From NCBI RefSeq assembly GCF_000485595.1, contig NW_014578252.1, positions 120,678 to 181,346 on the forward strand: 60,669 bases of DNA. The letters run 5' to 3'. The DNA comes from Priapulus caudatus. Lineage: Eukaryota; Priapulida; Priapulimorpha; Priapulimorphida; Priapulidae. Numbering within the stretch: position 1 is the stretch's first letter; every line of letters begins with the position of its first letter. The notes under the pieces were generated by a model. That model was not told where the DNA came from. It saw only the letters and a program-made list of their open reading frames with translations, and made no database searches. The position numbers and the translations under genes were made by a program. This document shows, piece after piece, positions 48,551-59,521 of this stretch.

Positions 48551-49165
48551 CAAAAATTACATGCGTCTAAACAGAGGAATTGCTCCGACTTGTGATTGGA
48601 AGATAAAAATAGAATATGTGACGTGTCGATTACTTTCATTTTGGCATTTAGCCGATGACTCGAGTATGAGCAATATCGCGCGTACAAATTTGCTAATTAA
48701 TTAAGCTAATTTCGACCTTCAATAAACTCAAGCCCTACAGGGATCATAGCTAAGACGTGTCTATAATAGCTAGAATTTATAGCAATGTAACTCAAATCGT
48801 TCGCACCATATGATAGTTAGTACACTTTCCTACCGGCCATAGCCACGCGTATAAAATATTAGCCTATGATCGATACCGCGAGTGCATATTTGCTAATTAA
48901 TTAGACTAATCGTGCTTCACTAGACTCAAAATTCACAGAGATTAAGGCTAAGACATGTCTCTATAATAGCTAGAATTTATAGAAATGCAACTCATATCGT
49001 TCGCAACATATGATAGTTACTAACTTAGTACACTTTCCTACCGGTCATACCATAATAGCGTATGAGGTGGGGTATGCAAAATGAAAACAACACATCACGA
49101 ATTCTATTTTTATCCTCCAATCACAGGTCGGAGCAATTCCTCTGTTTAGACGCATGTCAAAAATT
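48551..49165. mobile_element. inverted-repeat element with two internal tandem units
   Basis: The left arm (48551-48625) and right arm (49091-49165) are inverse copies: ATGCGTCTAAACAGAGGAAT, TGCTCCGACNTGTGATTGGA, GATAAAAATAGAAT. Between them are two direct copies of a ~200-bp unit (about 48650-48845 and 48865-49055) sharing TTTGCTAATTAATTA, TATAATAGCTAGAATTTATA and TTCGCANCATATGATAGTTA. No transposase. The arms plus central duplicated core resemble non-autonomous foldback elements. Confidence 0.75.
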
Positions 49166-49360
49166 GGGGATGGGGTGGGGGATGGGGGTTACCCTACATG
49201 AGAAAAGTGGGTCCCTTACCTTACTCCCTGTTACCTGTACAGTGGCATCACTGTAGAATTGAGCAACCATTCCCCCAGCTGTTTCAAAGTAAAATAAATT
49301 ACTTTTTTAATTTATTCCTTTACTAACTTAAATTATCTATAACTTAAGGGTTATGCTTAC

Positions 49361-49720
49361 ATTCGCGGTAAATGCTTCCTTCCTCCTCGGGCGTTTAGGT
49401 TTTCCCACACCACCTCTCTCCTCAAGACAGTCTGGATTTACATCGGCCACCACGTCGTACACGACATTTCTGGGTACATTTAACTCGTGCATTTCTCGGA
49501 TTTTCGTTTGAAGGGCACTGTATCCCAACAATTTTCCTGGTCCTACTATTTCTTTCTCTACAGCCGCTTTGACCTCCTCTATATCGATATTGTAGTCAAT
49601 ATATTTTATGCCAAAGTGGTGCAGACGACGAGGAAACGTACGAGGGCTCCAGGGATACATCGGATACTTAATTTCCATAAGATCTACACTCTCTGATTGA
49701 CGTAGGTTACGCCAAGTCAT
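49361..49720 (-). CDS. exon of an integrase-core (rve) family protein, N-terminal part
   Basis: The minus-strand frame reads YPWSPRTFPRRLHHFGIKYI, EEVKAAVEKEIVGPGKLLGY, SALQTKIREMHELNVPRNVV and GGVGKPKRPRRKEAFTA, ending at a donor AAT|GTAAGC (exon end 49361). The GPGxLLGYRALxxKIRExHxLxVPRxxV..R..GGxGxPxRPR..F pattern is the HTH-like region before the D-D-E integrase core in an uncharacterised rve family repeated in many invertebrate genomes (possibly Ginger-like, not certain). The catalytic core exon is not visible in the 1 kb further down the minus strand. The 5' end is unclear. Confidence 0.6.
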
Positions 49721-50147
49721 CTTCCCAATCCGAGTTTCTTATTCTAGACGCCATGATGGAGCAAAGACATGCTCGCAAGGGATTGTGGGATATGTATAAG
49801 GTCGACTGGTGCTAGCTCCCACCTATCAGCTTACTTACTCGATGGGTGCGAGATAGCACCAGGCTAATGTATTTAAGGTTTACCCGAGTTCCATTGTGGG
49901 CTATGGCATTGCTGGACCACCATAGTATGGCTATGGTGCTATGGCGTTGCTGGGCCAGTGCAGCGTTTTTATTTTATTTTTATTTTATTTTATTTTTATT
50001 TTTTTATAATTAAAAATAAAAAAATTTAAATTTAAAAAAGAATAAACAAATAAAAACAAATAAACAAATAAACAAATAACAATTATAACTGCTGTTAAAC
50101 ACCGGAAAATCGCTATGGCGTCACTGGGCCACCATACTACAGTCAAA
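49721..50147. repeat. short CTATGG-type repeats and TTTTA simple repeat
   Basis: GGCTATGGCATTGCTGGACC ACCATAG and variants appear near 49898, 49925 and 50110. At 49965-50090 there is a TTTTATTTTTA run that turns into AAATAAACAAAT units. Confidence 0.7.
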
Positions 50148-50480
50148 CCCCGTTAGTATGAAACTGACGGGCCAAAGAAAAATAATTGTATTAAGCGGGT
50201 TTCGTATTAACCACTTCAACATATATTAGCCCCAAATTAACAAAGAAAAAATTATGGATTACAATGTGTGTACAAGGTATTTTATATAGGTTTATATATA
50301 ATTAAGAAATTTAGTAGCATTTAATTGTTCACAAATACTATAGATACAATTACTGCTAAGCCTAAACTCCTCATTCAATTACTACTATTCATTACTACAG
50401 TCACACCCCGTTAGTACGAAACTGACGGGCCAAATAAAAAGAATCGTATTAAAAGCGGTTTCCGTATATTATATTAGCCG
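50146..50480. mobile_element. two direct copies of a pogo-like terminal sequence
   Basis: TACAGTCAAACCCCGTTAGT (50149) and TACAGTCACACCCCGTTAGT (50396), each continuing ATGAAACTGACGGGCCAAA-like. Both start after TA, as expected for Tc1/mariner-pogo termini. They point the same way, and no inverse partner was seen, so they are probably tandem or nested ends. Confidence 0.55.
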
Positions 50481-50754
50481 TAATTTGAAGAGAAAAACTA
50501 TGGATCAGAAGGTCAGGACTATGGATCAGGTTATATATGGAATTGAAAATACCGGGATATAAAATTGTATGTTAGTAAGAGGATCCTTGTATTATTGTCT
50601 TCGTATCAAGTCAATATTTTACTCAAAAATAACTATGAATCGGGACGGGATTTAGAGAAATTATTGTAGTCTCATCAGCGTAACGAGCGAATATGGCCGC
50701 CGGAGGCAGCCATTTCGCAAGTATTACTTGTTGTGTTAGTGATTACACCATTGG

Positions 50755-51214
50755 TTAAAGGACCGGACACACTAGGCGATGGCATCGGGCGATGGCATCG
50801 GGCGATGTAATCGCCCAATTCCATCGCGCGAGTCGAGTGGACACACTAGGCGATTAAATCGGGCAATTTACACGCAGCGCCGTTGTGCTGGAAAAAAAAT
50901 ACATTGTGATTTCGCGCATTGTGTCTGAGCGCATTGTGTTCACTCTGGTTCAGTCATCAGAAATTATGCATGTGCTTGTTGTTTATTGGCTGATGAATTG
51001 TACAATCGGGCGATGTTATCGCCGGCCGCGGACACACTAGGTGATGGCATCGGCCGATGGCATCGGGCGATAATATCAAAACTTTTTGATCTGTGCGATG
51101 GCATCGGCCGATGGAATCGGCGGCGATTGAGTGGACACACTAGGCAATTTTCATGGCGATTAAATCGCCATATGCCATCGGCCGATGCCATCGCCTAGTG
51201 TGTCCGGCTCTTAA
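50755..51214. mobile_element. ~460-bp MITE, CCGGACACACTAGGCGATGG ends
   Basis: Both ends carry CCGGACACACTAGGCGATGG in inverse orientation, and TTAA flanks both sides (50755 and 51211). The interior repeats the GGACACACTAGGCGAT motif four times and ATCGGCCGAT palindromes, so it looks like nested or duplicated termini. TTAA duplications are typical of piggyBac and TTA of Harbinger; the ends do not decide between them. Confidence 0.8.
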
Positions 51215-51226
51215 CGCGTGTTCAAG

Positions 51227-51391
51227 TGTTAACATATAGCTAGTGACGGTGGCTCCTGCTACCAGACTGCCGTATATAAGCGCTGCACGTGAGGCAGTCG
51301 CTCTCTTTACATCATGTAAGCAAGCCACACTGACGTGTGAATAAACAGCTCCTAAGTTACTCACAATCTTATACGTTTCTATAACGCAACA
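51227..51391 (+). repeat. candidate solo LTR
   Basis: TGTTAACATATAGC to ATAACGCAACA, 165 bp, with GTATATAAGCG (TATA box) near 51272 and GAATAAACAGC (poly(A) signal) near 51340, in the right order for a short gypsy LTR. No target duplication was found, and it is not similar to the other two gypsy LTRs. Confidence 0.45.
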
Positions 51392-51402
51392 TTACTAATC
51401 AT

Positions 51403-51826
51403 TAGTGATGTCACAATCATCGATTATACTCGATCATCGGTTGAACAGTGGCTCGAACCAAGCACTTGGTTATCAAAATCCATAATCAATTTCATCAAAA
51501 AAAATCGAAATAAATGTAAAACTTGAACAAGAAAACTTGGAAAAGTGATAAGAATCAGAGATATCATCGCTACTATACAAGTTATCCTTTATTTACATAC
51601 ATGTATTATACACACAGTAGTAAACAGTGCAAAACAAACAGTAAACAGGGCTAAACAAGCAGTAAACAGGGCTAAACAAGCACATACATGCACACACGTA
51701 CATGCACACGACGTTACGCACACGCAGGCATTCAACACTCCGAGTAACCGATTGTAACCGATCATCGGTTACTTGGGTCCAACCGTTGATCGATTACGAA
51801 ATTACAACCGATTGACAACACTACAG
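51403..51826. mobile_element. hAT-like MITE
   Basis: Left end TAGTGATGTCACAATCATCG, right end (reversed) CTGTAGTGTTGTCAATCGGT, with ATCATCGGTT and GATCGATT motifs in both arms. TAATCAT occurs on both sides (51396 and 51827), a plausible near-8-bp target duplication. Inside, CAGTAAACAGGGCTAAACAAG is tandemly repeated (51620-51682). Confidence 0.6.
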
Positions 51827-52514
51827 TAATCATGGCAACGTTGAAAATGAAAAATCATATTTGTACCTGGTAAGTCTCTTCGTTTTAATATGCAAACCAT
51901 AGACACTTTGGATTTTTATGCACTATACTATAATTTTGATATTCTCTTCGGAGCTCAAACGGGAGTTGGAAAGCAGCGTGGCAGTTTCCTAAAATGCAGT
52001 GCGCCACCTATAGCCCTATACTTACAGCCATTTACATTAACTGGGCAACGACAGCAAACACGATAATTGTGTGATTTTGCGTGACACAGCTCGGTTACGA
52101 ACGCAGACAGTATGTTGTTATAACAAGTGAACACTGGCCTTCAAATAGAAACAAATATCGAGTAGAATGGATGCATATTTGTATTGTAATCGTGTGAAAT
52201 CAAGCAAGCGACGAGCGAATATTGGCATCTTGCTTTTCTACAGGTCTGCTCTATATAAATTTATGTGTCAGTGAGCGGCAGCGTGCGTGCGGTATACATG
52301 TGTGTTGCAGAGGAGCATTTGGACGGCATTTACAGAAAATTGTCGGTAATAATAGGAGAAAGAGAGTAGAGAAACATTAAGACTTTGGTAGTAAATATTT
52401 TTTATTATTTAGCATTATATTTTATTGAAACGCTCCAAGTGCCTGTGCACCAAGCGGCTTAGATACAATAATGTAACCCGACAAGAGTAGGGTTACAACA
52501 TGAGCCTATTCTTT
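51827..52514. other. no gene recognised
   Basis: Unique-looking sequence. TTATTGAAACGCTCCAAGTG at 52426 recurs in slightly different form at 60504 (TTATTGAAACGGTTCCAAGT). Confidence 0.4.
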
Positions 52515-52665
52515 TCTTTGAAGGAGCCCCTGAGTGTTTCACTCAGGGCAGTTTCATGGTGAATTTTTCGAGATTAGAACTTCCAAACTGGGTTTATTCT
52601 AAACACGAACCTTTCTCTGCTATCTTGGGACTTACTATGTATCACAATACTCTGTATTAAACTAA
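52515..52665 (+). repeat. left arm of a ~3.1-kb-spaced inverted repeat
   Basis: Matches the reverse complement of 55497-55655: GGAGCCCCTGAGTGTTTCAC / GGAGCCCTTGAGTGATACAC, then TCTAAACACGAAC, TTACTATGTATCACAATACT. The arms are clearly diverged. Confidence 0.8.
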
Positions 52666-52669
52666 GGCC

Positions 52670-55490
52670 AAACAAAAAAATACCTTTGGTTCGGGTCACA
52701 TGGATTGTGAAAACTAGGGTCGGTAGGTAGGCATAACATTTTTTTTTTCCCTGCAAAAACATGGGCAGGCTGGAATATAAATTTTGTTTTCACAAGTTAA
52801 ATATAAGGTATACAGCTTGAAATGTAGGAGCCACGAGATGCAAATGACTTGCAGTTGCATGTACCATTGCTGCAAGTCATGACATTGTTTTCAAAATGTG
52901 AACACTGGTCAGTCGTTTACTGGTGTCGTGTACTGGTATTCGTGTCGTGTACTGGATAGTAGTGTTAGGAATCGCTCCAAAAACGGAGCTGTGATTAATC
53001 TCACGCTTTGAACAAGCGAGTAACGAAGGTGTAAAGCGAGCTGCTGCGGCCGCGTATAGCACGATAGCAATGCGTATACTATATAGTACGGCGCATGGCG
53101 TAGACAGGTCACTCAGTGTGGGGGGATGATTTCGCTGTTACTCCCATCAAATGTATAGTGAAGACTGTGTGCGAGATCGCGCAACACCGCGAGGCCTTGG
53201 CGCAAAGCCCTTAATGGGTGGGACCAGGGGCCCGCGTAGGGCCCTGGCGGCGGTGGCAGGGGGCAGCAGCCCTGCCCGGGGTCCAGAGGGCGAAGCCCCG
53301 GAACTCTTGGATTTAGCAATTAGAAACCTTTCAAGAATGGTCCGTTTTTGAGGTATTGAAAAAAATTGACATTGTAAGGCAATTTTGAGAAATTCGATGG
53401 GCTAATTTTTCTCTTGGATCCCAGAGTTTAACCACGCACAGAGCCCCCCCAACAACAGCACAACCCAGTGGCGATCCAGAAGAGTAAATTCTAGGCGGGG
53501 GGGGGCGACCATTATGCGAGCTCACAGGGACACGAAGCGCGCACTATGTGTGATATTGTTAAAAAGTTGCAAATGCTCAAACTAAAGGCAATCAATTTGT
53601 GGACATCTTATCAATAAAATATCAGGATTTTCCTCCTTCAGGTGGGTCCCCCTCCTGTTTTAGAGAGTTCAGGGGAACTCCCCCGAAATTTTGTTAAAGT
53701 AACACCTCTTCGATGCAATTCTGCACATGAGCAGCAACTATTAAACAATCTACATCACAATCACATCACTAGTTGAGTTGAGTATTTTAGCCTTTGGACA
53801 CCAAAGACTAAAATGGCTTACATACAAATCGTGCTATACATGTAGCATGTCCTCACTGGGTTGCATGCCAAGACTTACCTAGCTTAAATTACTTTAACCG
53901 CTGAAAATTATACGGGGGAGGGGGCACCGCCCCCTGTGTCTACCGCCCCCGTTGACAACTAAGCACTAGAATCAGCCTCCCTGGAAATTTTGATAAACGT
54001 AATATTTACTGAGAAGTGAGAACCTTAAACTGCAAAAGAATATGAGAAAAACACCAGATTTGAACTTCAAAAAAATTTTGGCAATTTTCACCCCTTATAC
54101 AAAATGCGGGAATATACTGTCCGGTCAGGTCTACGCACCCCGCCATCCCGCATCCCCCGCTCCAAGTGACGATGAAATTGAAATTTTCCCATTCAACCCC
54201 CCTAAAAATGGCATATCCCAACACTCAAATAGGTCTATTCTAATTTTGATAAATGAATAATTCCTTTTTTTAAAAAAAAATAATTGAGGACGTGATTTAG
54301 GGAATTTTGAAAAAAAAAATCGTATCATGGGGAATGCGTTCCAAAATTACCGTCTGAGTTTCCAGTAAATAATGTCATTCTTCGAAGCGAATTACAGCCA
54401 TTGTTACAGTAGATGTATTTCAAATGACCATTTCTGTAATAATACATTAGGAGAGTATGAATAACGATGACGGATTTGTAGATAAATATCCAGTATTTAT
54501 TGTCTTAAAATATAAGATTTTCCCCATTTTCTTCCTGAAAAGTAGGGGTGATGAACCAAACCCACTCAATAAGTGGGGGGGGATATATCACCCGCGCATC
54601 CCCGCGCTATCATACGCCCCTGTCAGAGAACTCAAATTTGACTTTTGATATGCATACAAATATTCATAATCATAATCTTGTTAGGCAGTACTACTACGGC
54701 GGGCCGCGGAATGATTTTTTTGAATGTGGGGTGCTAAATTTTTTATCGCTCGACAGTGCAATGCAGGATTTCGAGAGGGTGGTAAGAAAACTATGCGGGG
54801 GTATGCGGGCCCTCCCCCAGAAAATGTTGAATCCTCCATTTTCCTCCCTGAAAGTAGGGGGGATGATTGTACACACCCATCCACCCCGAACGTCAATAAG
54901 TGGGGGGGGATGCATAACCCCCATCCCCCCGCTATCTAGCCCCTGAGTACGCGATCGATCGCTCGATGGCACTCAAAGCTGGCCGCTGGCGCATACGACT
55001 CAGCTCTGTTATGAAGTAAGCCGCCGGCAGCCGCCAGCCTTCTATACCGACTGTTCACGTTGTAGGATCTAGAAACGTAGTAGAGAACGGTTTCACTTAC
55101 GCGCGCAAACGAGTTCTGTTATAAATATTTTGGAACTCTCCTTAGGTATAAATAAAATGACCAAGCGGATATTTGAAATATGTAATGATCGGCAAAAGCG
55201 TGTATTTGAATATTTTATTTTTTCTTGAAACCCTCTCTAAAAGTGACGCAGATCGCACATCTATTATCACTCCGAAATGTAATCGGCAGGTGACCCGAAC
55301 CGAAGTAGTTATTAGTCGGGCCCTAATTATAACCTCTTACAAAATTATCCAAGGACAAGCTGCGAATATTTCGACGTCCATTTCTGTTTGACGGCTGTGA
55401 TGTACGCATTCCCAATGCGCATAGCATTCGCTAACTTCAGCTCCTGGTTGCCTTGCTGCACACAAGAATATTGTAAGCATGTACATATTA
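52670..55490. other. interior of the inverted repeat; G/C-run MITE scraps, no gene
   Basis: Contains a GC-rich MITE-like block (53195-53305, GGGGCCCGCGTAGGGCCC.. AGGGCGAAGCCCCGGAA), GGGGGAGGGGGCACCGCCCC at 53914, and two related units at 54530-54640 and 54830-54945 sharing CTGAAAAGTAGGGGNGATGA, AATAAGTGGGGGGGGAT and CCCCGCTATC. No transposase or other domain was recognised in the ORFs here. Confidence 0.55.
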
Positions 55491-55496
55491 AGTTTC

Positions 55497-55655
55497 TAAT
55501 ACAGAGTATTGTGATACATAGTAAAGTCCCAGATAGCGGAGCAAAGTTCGTGTTTAGAAGTAAACCCACGTTCTGGAGAGTTCTAGTCTCGAAACAGCAC
55601 CATAAACTGCCCGTGAGTGTATCACTCAAGGGCTCCTTTAGCCAAAAGTTCCTTT
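55497..55655 (-). repeat. right arm of the inverted repeat
   Basis: Inverse of 52515-52665 (see that entry). It ends in TTTAGCCAAAAGTTCC. Confidence 0.8.
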
Positions 55656-55699
55656 CGCATTAACACTACGTTGGCGAGAGGTAATTGCAATCGACGTGT

Positions 55700-56050
55700 A
55701 ACAGTTGGGGGAGGGGGGGCCCCCGGAGAGCCTGTCGAGCTAGAGCCTTCCTGGAGAAAGAAAAGAATGGCTCGCGTTTCGTAACCCGTAGCTTTGTGGG
55801 TTAAATATTGTATAGATCTTACAAGCGGCTCTTGAAATATCCAGAGAGACATGAACAAGACATTGCCGTGGCACCAGCTTTGCGGTAGATCCTGAGCGCT
55901 GCGCAGCGCGGGTCATGAGGAGCGCAGCTCCAGCGCGGATTCCGCGCACGCGAACCGCCCGGGCGATGTTCAAATGTATTGAAGCGCTGTCCGCCAGTGC
56001 GAGACAGTGCGCCAAAATATCGAGGCCCGGCGCACGTCTCCACAGCAGGA
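55700..56050. other. GC-rich block, no gene recognised
   Basis: GAGGGGGGGCCCCCGGAGAG at 55711 and GAGCGCTGCGCAGCGCGGGT at 55893 are self-complementary. They look like MITE ends. The overlapping ORFs are composition artefacts. Confidence 0.4.
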
Positions 56051-56059
56051 CCTCAGCGG

Positions 56060-56561
56060 ATGGTCTGTGTCGTTTTAGAAGATGACAATGATTTATATAT
56101 TGACGATATTGTAGCGGAATTGGATGATTATAAAATCCGTAACAAAAACTTGGTCAGTCATTCCCAGATTAAGCTGACGCGAATCGGAAAAAAGATCGAA
56201 TTTAATAATGAACAAAACAAATAAATGGTTATAACAATTGCACAAACAAAGAGAAAAGATAGAGAATTTTTAATAGGCAACCCAAGTATTAAAAAACATG
56301 CACCATCAAATATTCATATCCCTAGTGGCGATTAAGTAATGATACTAGGCGCTATACGTTATAACGATATGATAAGATACCCGAAGCTTAAAAATGTAGG
56401 TTCATGATCGAGGGAAAATATCTATCGGTGGCAGATATGAGCAATTACTGGAAATTCATACTATAGAAGCTTAGAGTAAATTATACGAATCAGACAAGTT
56501 TGACCTTCTTCCTAATAACAGTTTGAAAGATGGACTATACGTTAAACTAAAGGAGAAGTAA
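56060..56561 (+). pseudogene. decayed unrecognised protein gene
   Basis: ATG at 56060 gives VCVVLEDDNDLYIDDIVAEL and KIRNKNLVSHSQIKLTRIGK to a stop at 56222. The same strand then continues KRKDREFLIGNPSIKKHAPS, GAIRYNDMIRYPKLKNVGS, and after a frameshift GGRYEQLLEIHTIEA, a stop, and KLYESDKFDLLPNNSLKDGL YVKLKEK to a stop at 56559. The segments are in order, with few stops, and look like one ~170-residue protein. Lys/Asp/Asn-rich composition differs from neighbouring DNA. I recall no family with certainty; an abundant mobile-element or viral-relic ORF is a possibility only. Confidence 0.4.
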
Positions 56562-57599
56562 AAATGCTGGAGGATTTCCAAAATGACGCTGCCTGCACAA
56601 CAATAATTAAATCACGAAAGAAACCTACCAAAAGCGTAATGTGAAAGACCGATGAAAACTCCAGAGCCGAAAGATATGGAGAAATCAGTAAAAATAGACA
56701 TATATAGTTTCTATACGTAAATTGTGTAAATACAATATAAAAAGCGCAGTATTTTATTGAAGAAATTCCCAATATTTTTACTTATAAAACACCAAGAGAT
56801 GGCGCCGACTGTGGCATTGTAAAACATTATCTCGGATGTTCCTCCGAACCATTAATTGTGTGTTTTATTTAATTTGTTTAGAGAATGAACCTGCATCCTC
56901 GTTCACTTCCCGAACAACAAGGTAAAATGCAAACATTCTTCACTGTCGATTCGAAATAATCCGGCCGGAGATTTCAATTATTTACAAAAAGAAAACAGGC
57001 TGGGGAAAGGAACCGGTCAGCGTCGGTGACGCCCGCAATTCATGCCAATCACCGAAGAAGGGCGGGGCTTATTCTTATTACGAATGCACAAAATGCAACA
57101 AAAGTACGTAAGCTCAGTGGCGCTAAACGACGTGTTATTTTCATTTTTGGCCAAACTCTATCGTAGGAAAACCGTTCTAGCCTAGCAAGATGCCTAGTTC
57201 GTGAGATCGCTGATTCCGGTGCGTAATAGGTATTATCGCTAAAAGTATAGAGTATAAGGGGGCGGCGTAGACTGTGATTGGAAGACACAAAGTGTCAATC
57301 ATCGGCGAGCGCCTCAGGATTATGGCCGCGTTACGTCGAGCGGGTCCTCATTCATTTCAGGTAGCGGCTACGGCTACCCCTAGGGCCACTACAGTATGAC
57401 CTGCAGTATTTAAATTAAGTACAGCATTAAGAATTATTATGACTTACCCGTCGTAGCATCCTTCCCTCCTTCGGACGTCACGGAATCCTTGAATCATTGA
57501 ACCGAGCTCCGCAGTGCTGTAGTGTTCTCCCGGTATGGTACTGGTAGTCACTTAGTACATTAATGTCACACGGTATTACTGTTATTACTGGATAATAGC
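56562..57599. other. no gene recognised
   Basis: A short continuation at 56563 (MLEDFQNDAACTTIIKSRKK) may belong to the decayed gene before it. The rest shows no coding or repeat structure. Confidence 0.4.
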
Positions 57600-57685
57600 T
57601 AGCCCGACCAGGCTGTGCGACGGATTGTCTATACGGTATTCTACGACGGTACTTCTAACCCTAGCAATACCGTTTCTTGGAGCTA
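57600..57685 (+). repeat. dispersed repeat, copy 1
   Basis: TAGCCCGACCAGGCTGTGCG then ACGGATTGTCTATACGGTAT and AATACCGTTTCT. Second copy in the same orientation at 59063-59135. Confidence 0.8.
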
Positions 57686-57841
57686 GGTAATAGCTGGCGC
57701 TGATGCATGTCATTAGAGGCAACACGTCTGGGCTATGTAATCACCCAGAAACTCACATATTTTGACGAGTGTCTTTGTATTGATCGTCTTCTAACACACT
57801 TAATAACCTCCCCTCCCCGTTGTCAGAAACTTTTTCTCTTA

Positions 57842-58543
57842 AGGCTCGCTCAGGTCGGCCTACGATTTGACTATCGGCGATTACTTTAGCACCGATTAGC
57901 AGTGTAGCAACACTCACGTCGACTTGAAGTGACTACGCTGCACATCGCCGATTAGATCGTAGCGTTCCCGCATGAAACGTAGACGGGTTTGCGGTTCCAG
58001 TATTTGTACTAGCACAAGCAGTTCTTTAGCACAAACAGAGCAAGCTTGACGCCGGGACCAGTCCACATAAAACGAGTCACGTACGTGACCAACAAAATGG
58101 CGCTTACCAGTAAACATCATGTAACTTCGTAAATCTATCCTCAATTTTCTGAACATCGTTATAATCATATGCAGAACTTTTTTTTATGTGATATACGTAA
58201 ATTTAATATATATTTGAGAAAGGGTTCGTGCAATAATCCGTCCTTGTAAACTGCTGACGAGTGCTGTGTAGGCTGCCATTTTATTAATGACGTGACTTTT
58301 GATAATCATGTGACTCGACACGCTGCGGTGATTGGCTGCCACTCACGATTTGTCGCCGACAGCCGCATAGAAATAGAACATGTTCTATTCCTGCGATCGC
58401 AGTCGGCGACCGTATTTTTGATCGTAAGAGAACTCATGTCGAGTTTGGTCGCTGATGATTTTATCGGCGATCTGGCCGGTTTTTGACGTACGATATTCAA
58501 ATCTTGTCGGCGACTAGGTCGTAAGGCCGACATAAGCGGGCCT
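57842..58543. mobile_element. ~700-bp Harbinger-like MITE
   Basis: AGGCTCGCTCAGGTCGGCCT at the left and the inverse of CCGACATAAGCGGGCCT at the right form imperfect terminal repeats continuing through GGCCTACGA / GGCCTTACGA. TTA flanks both sides (57839-57841, 58544-58546), as in PIF/Harbinger. The interior has GTCGCCGAC palindromes. No transposase. Confidence 0.7.
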
Positions 58544-58720
58544 TTAGACCGTTGTCGTTGACAGAAACGCTGCGAAGTTACGAGAATGAAAAATCGTAGC
58601 AGATTTACTCATATTAACAATACGAAACAAAGTGATGTGGACGGTCTAGGAGAAATTGTTAAAGCCGCACTATGCGCATCCAAACGCTAATTTCTCCAGT
58701 ACTAGACTAGAAAATACTTC

Positions 58721-59047
58721 GTGTCATGCATAATCACACTACAATATGGCAAAATAAACTCTAGTTCCTCCCATTTCACTGCGCGTTTGCTTAAAACTAA
58801 CAAGAAAGAGGTGCGAAATCTGCAGGTATATCTGGCACCTAACGCTAAATTGTTTCCAAACAAATTTCGCAAGAATCGGAATTATGGTGACGTCACGTGT
58901 TTATCTTTGCTGACACAGAAAGCGTACCGTCCTAGTTGTACCGCGCAGCACGTTGCCTTGGGAGCAGCAACGAACGAACTGGTCAAAACATTGGAGAATT
59001 TAAACAACATTGGAGATATTTTTCAAATACCTTTTTTAAAATACTAA
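58721..59047 (+). CDS. 108-codon ORF, unrecognised
   Basis: MSCIITLQYGKINSSSSHFT, LLKTNKKEVRNLQVYLAPNA, KLFPNKFRKNRNYGDVTCLS, QHVALGAATNELVKTLENLN. The composition is plausible for a protein, but no domain, splice site or neighbour supports it. Confidence 0.2.
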   Translation: MSCIITLQYGKINSSSSHFTARLLKTNKKEVRNLQVYLAPNAKLFPNKFRKNRNYGDVTCLSLLTQKAYRPSCTAQHVALGAATNELVKTLENLNNIGDIFQIPFLKY

Positions 59048-59062
59048 TCAGTAATAGTTTTA

Positions 59063-59135
59063 TTAGCCCGACCAGGCGTGCGACGGATTGTCTATACAGG
59101 TATTCTACATGCCTAGCCCAATACCGTTTCTGGAC
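59063..59135 (+). repeat. dispersed repeat, copy 2
   Basis: Same unit as 57600-57685, about 1.46 kb away, with small deletions. Confidence 0.8.
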
Positions 59136-59323
59136 GGCAGTGGCTACGGGTAACAGGTCAGCCCGCTAATCTAATTGTCTCGAGGCTCACGGGTACGGGA
59201 GTCCATTCGCTTTCCAACTTAACGAGAGCAACAGATGGCGGCGTGTGGCCGCTAGCATTTCGGAGACATAAACGCCTTTGGAAAATAAAGCTTCACGATT
59301 CTGACGAGTTTAGATGAGCTAAG

Positions 59324-59420
59324 AACCCTATACCCTATCCCCTAAACCTAACCTAACCACTAACCCTAAACCGACACTGGCCTAACCCTAATCCTAAACC
59401 ATAACCCTAAACCTAACACA
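59324..59420. repeat. degenerate interstitial CCCTAA tract
   Basis: Repeats of CCCTAAACC, CTAACCC and CCTAATCC over ~95 bp. It is consistent with an old TTAGGG-type insertion rather than an active telomere. Confidence 0.75.
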
Positions 59421-59521
59421 CAAAAAAGGGCTTGCAACGGACCGGACGGCTACCCGCACGGCACTTGCCAGTTTCAATAATAAATGATGGTTAATAAATA
59501 CAACGTTGCAGTAGCCTACTA

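Noticed and set aside
53113-53351. ORFs in the GGGCCC-rich MITE block
   Set aside because: Composition artefact of palindromic GC-rich repeat DNA.
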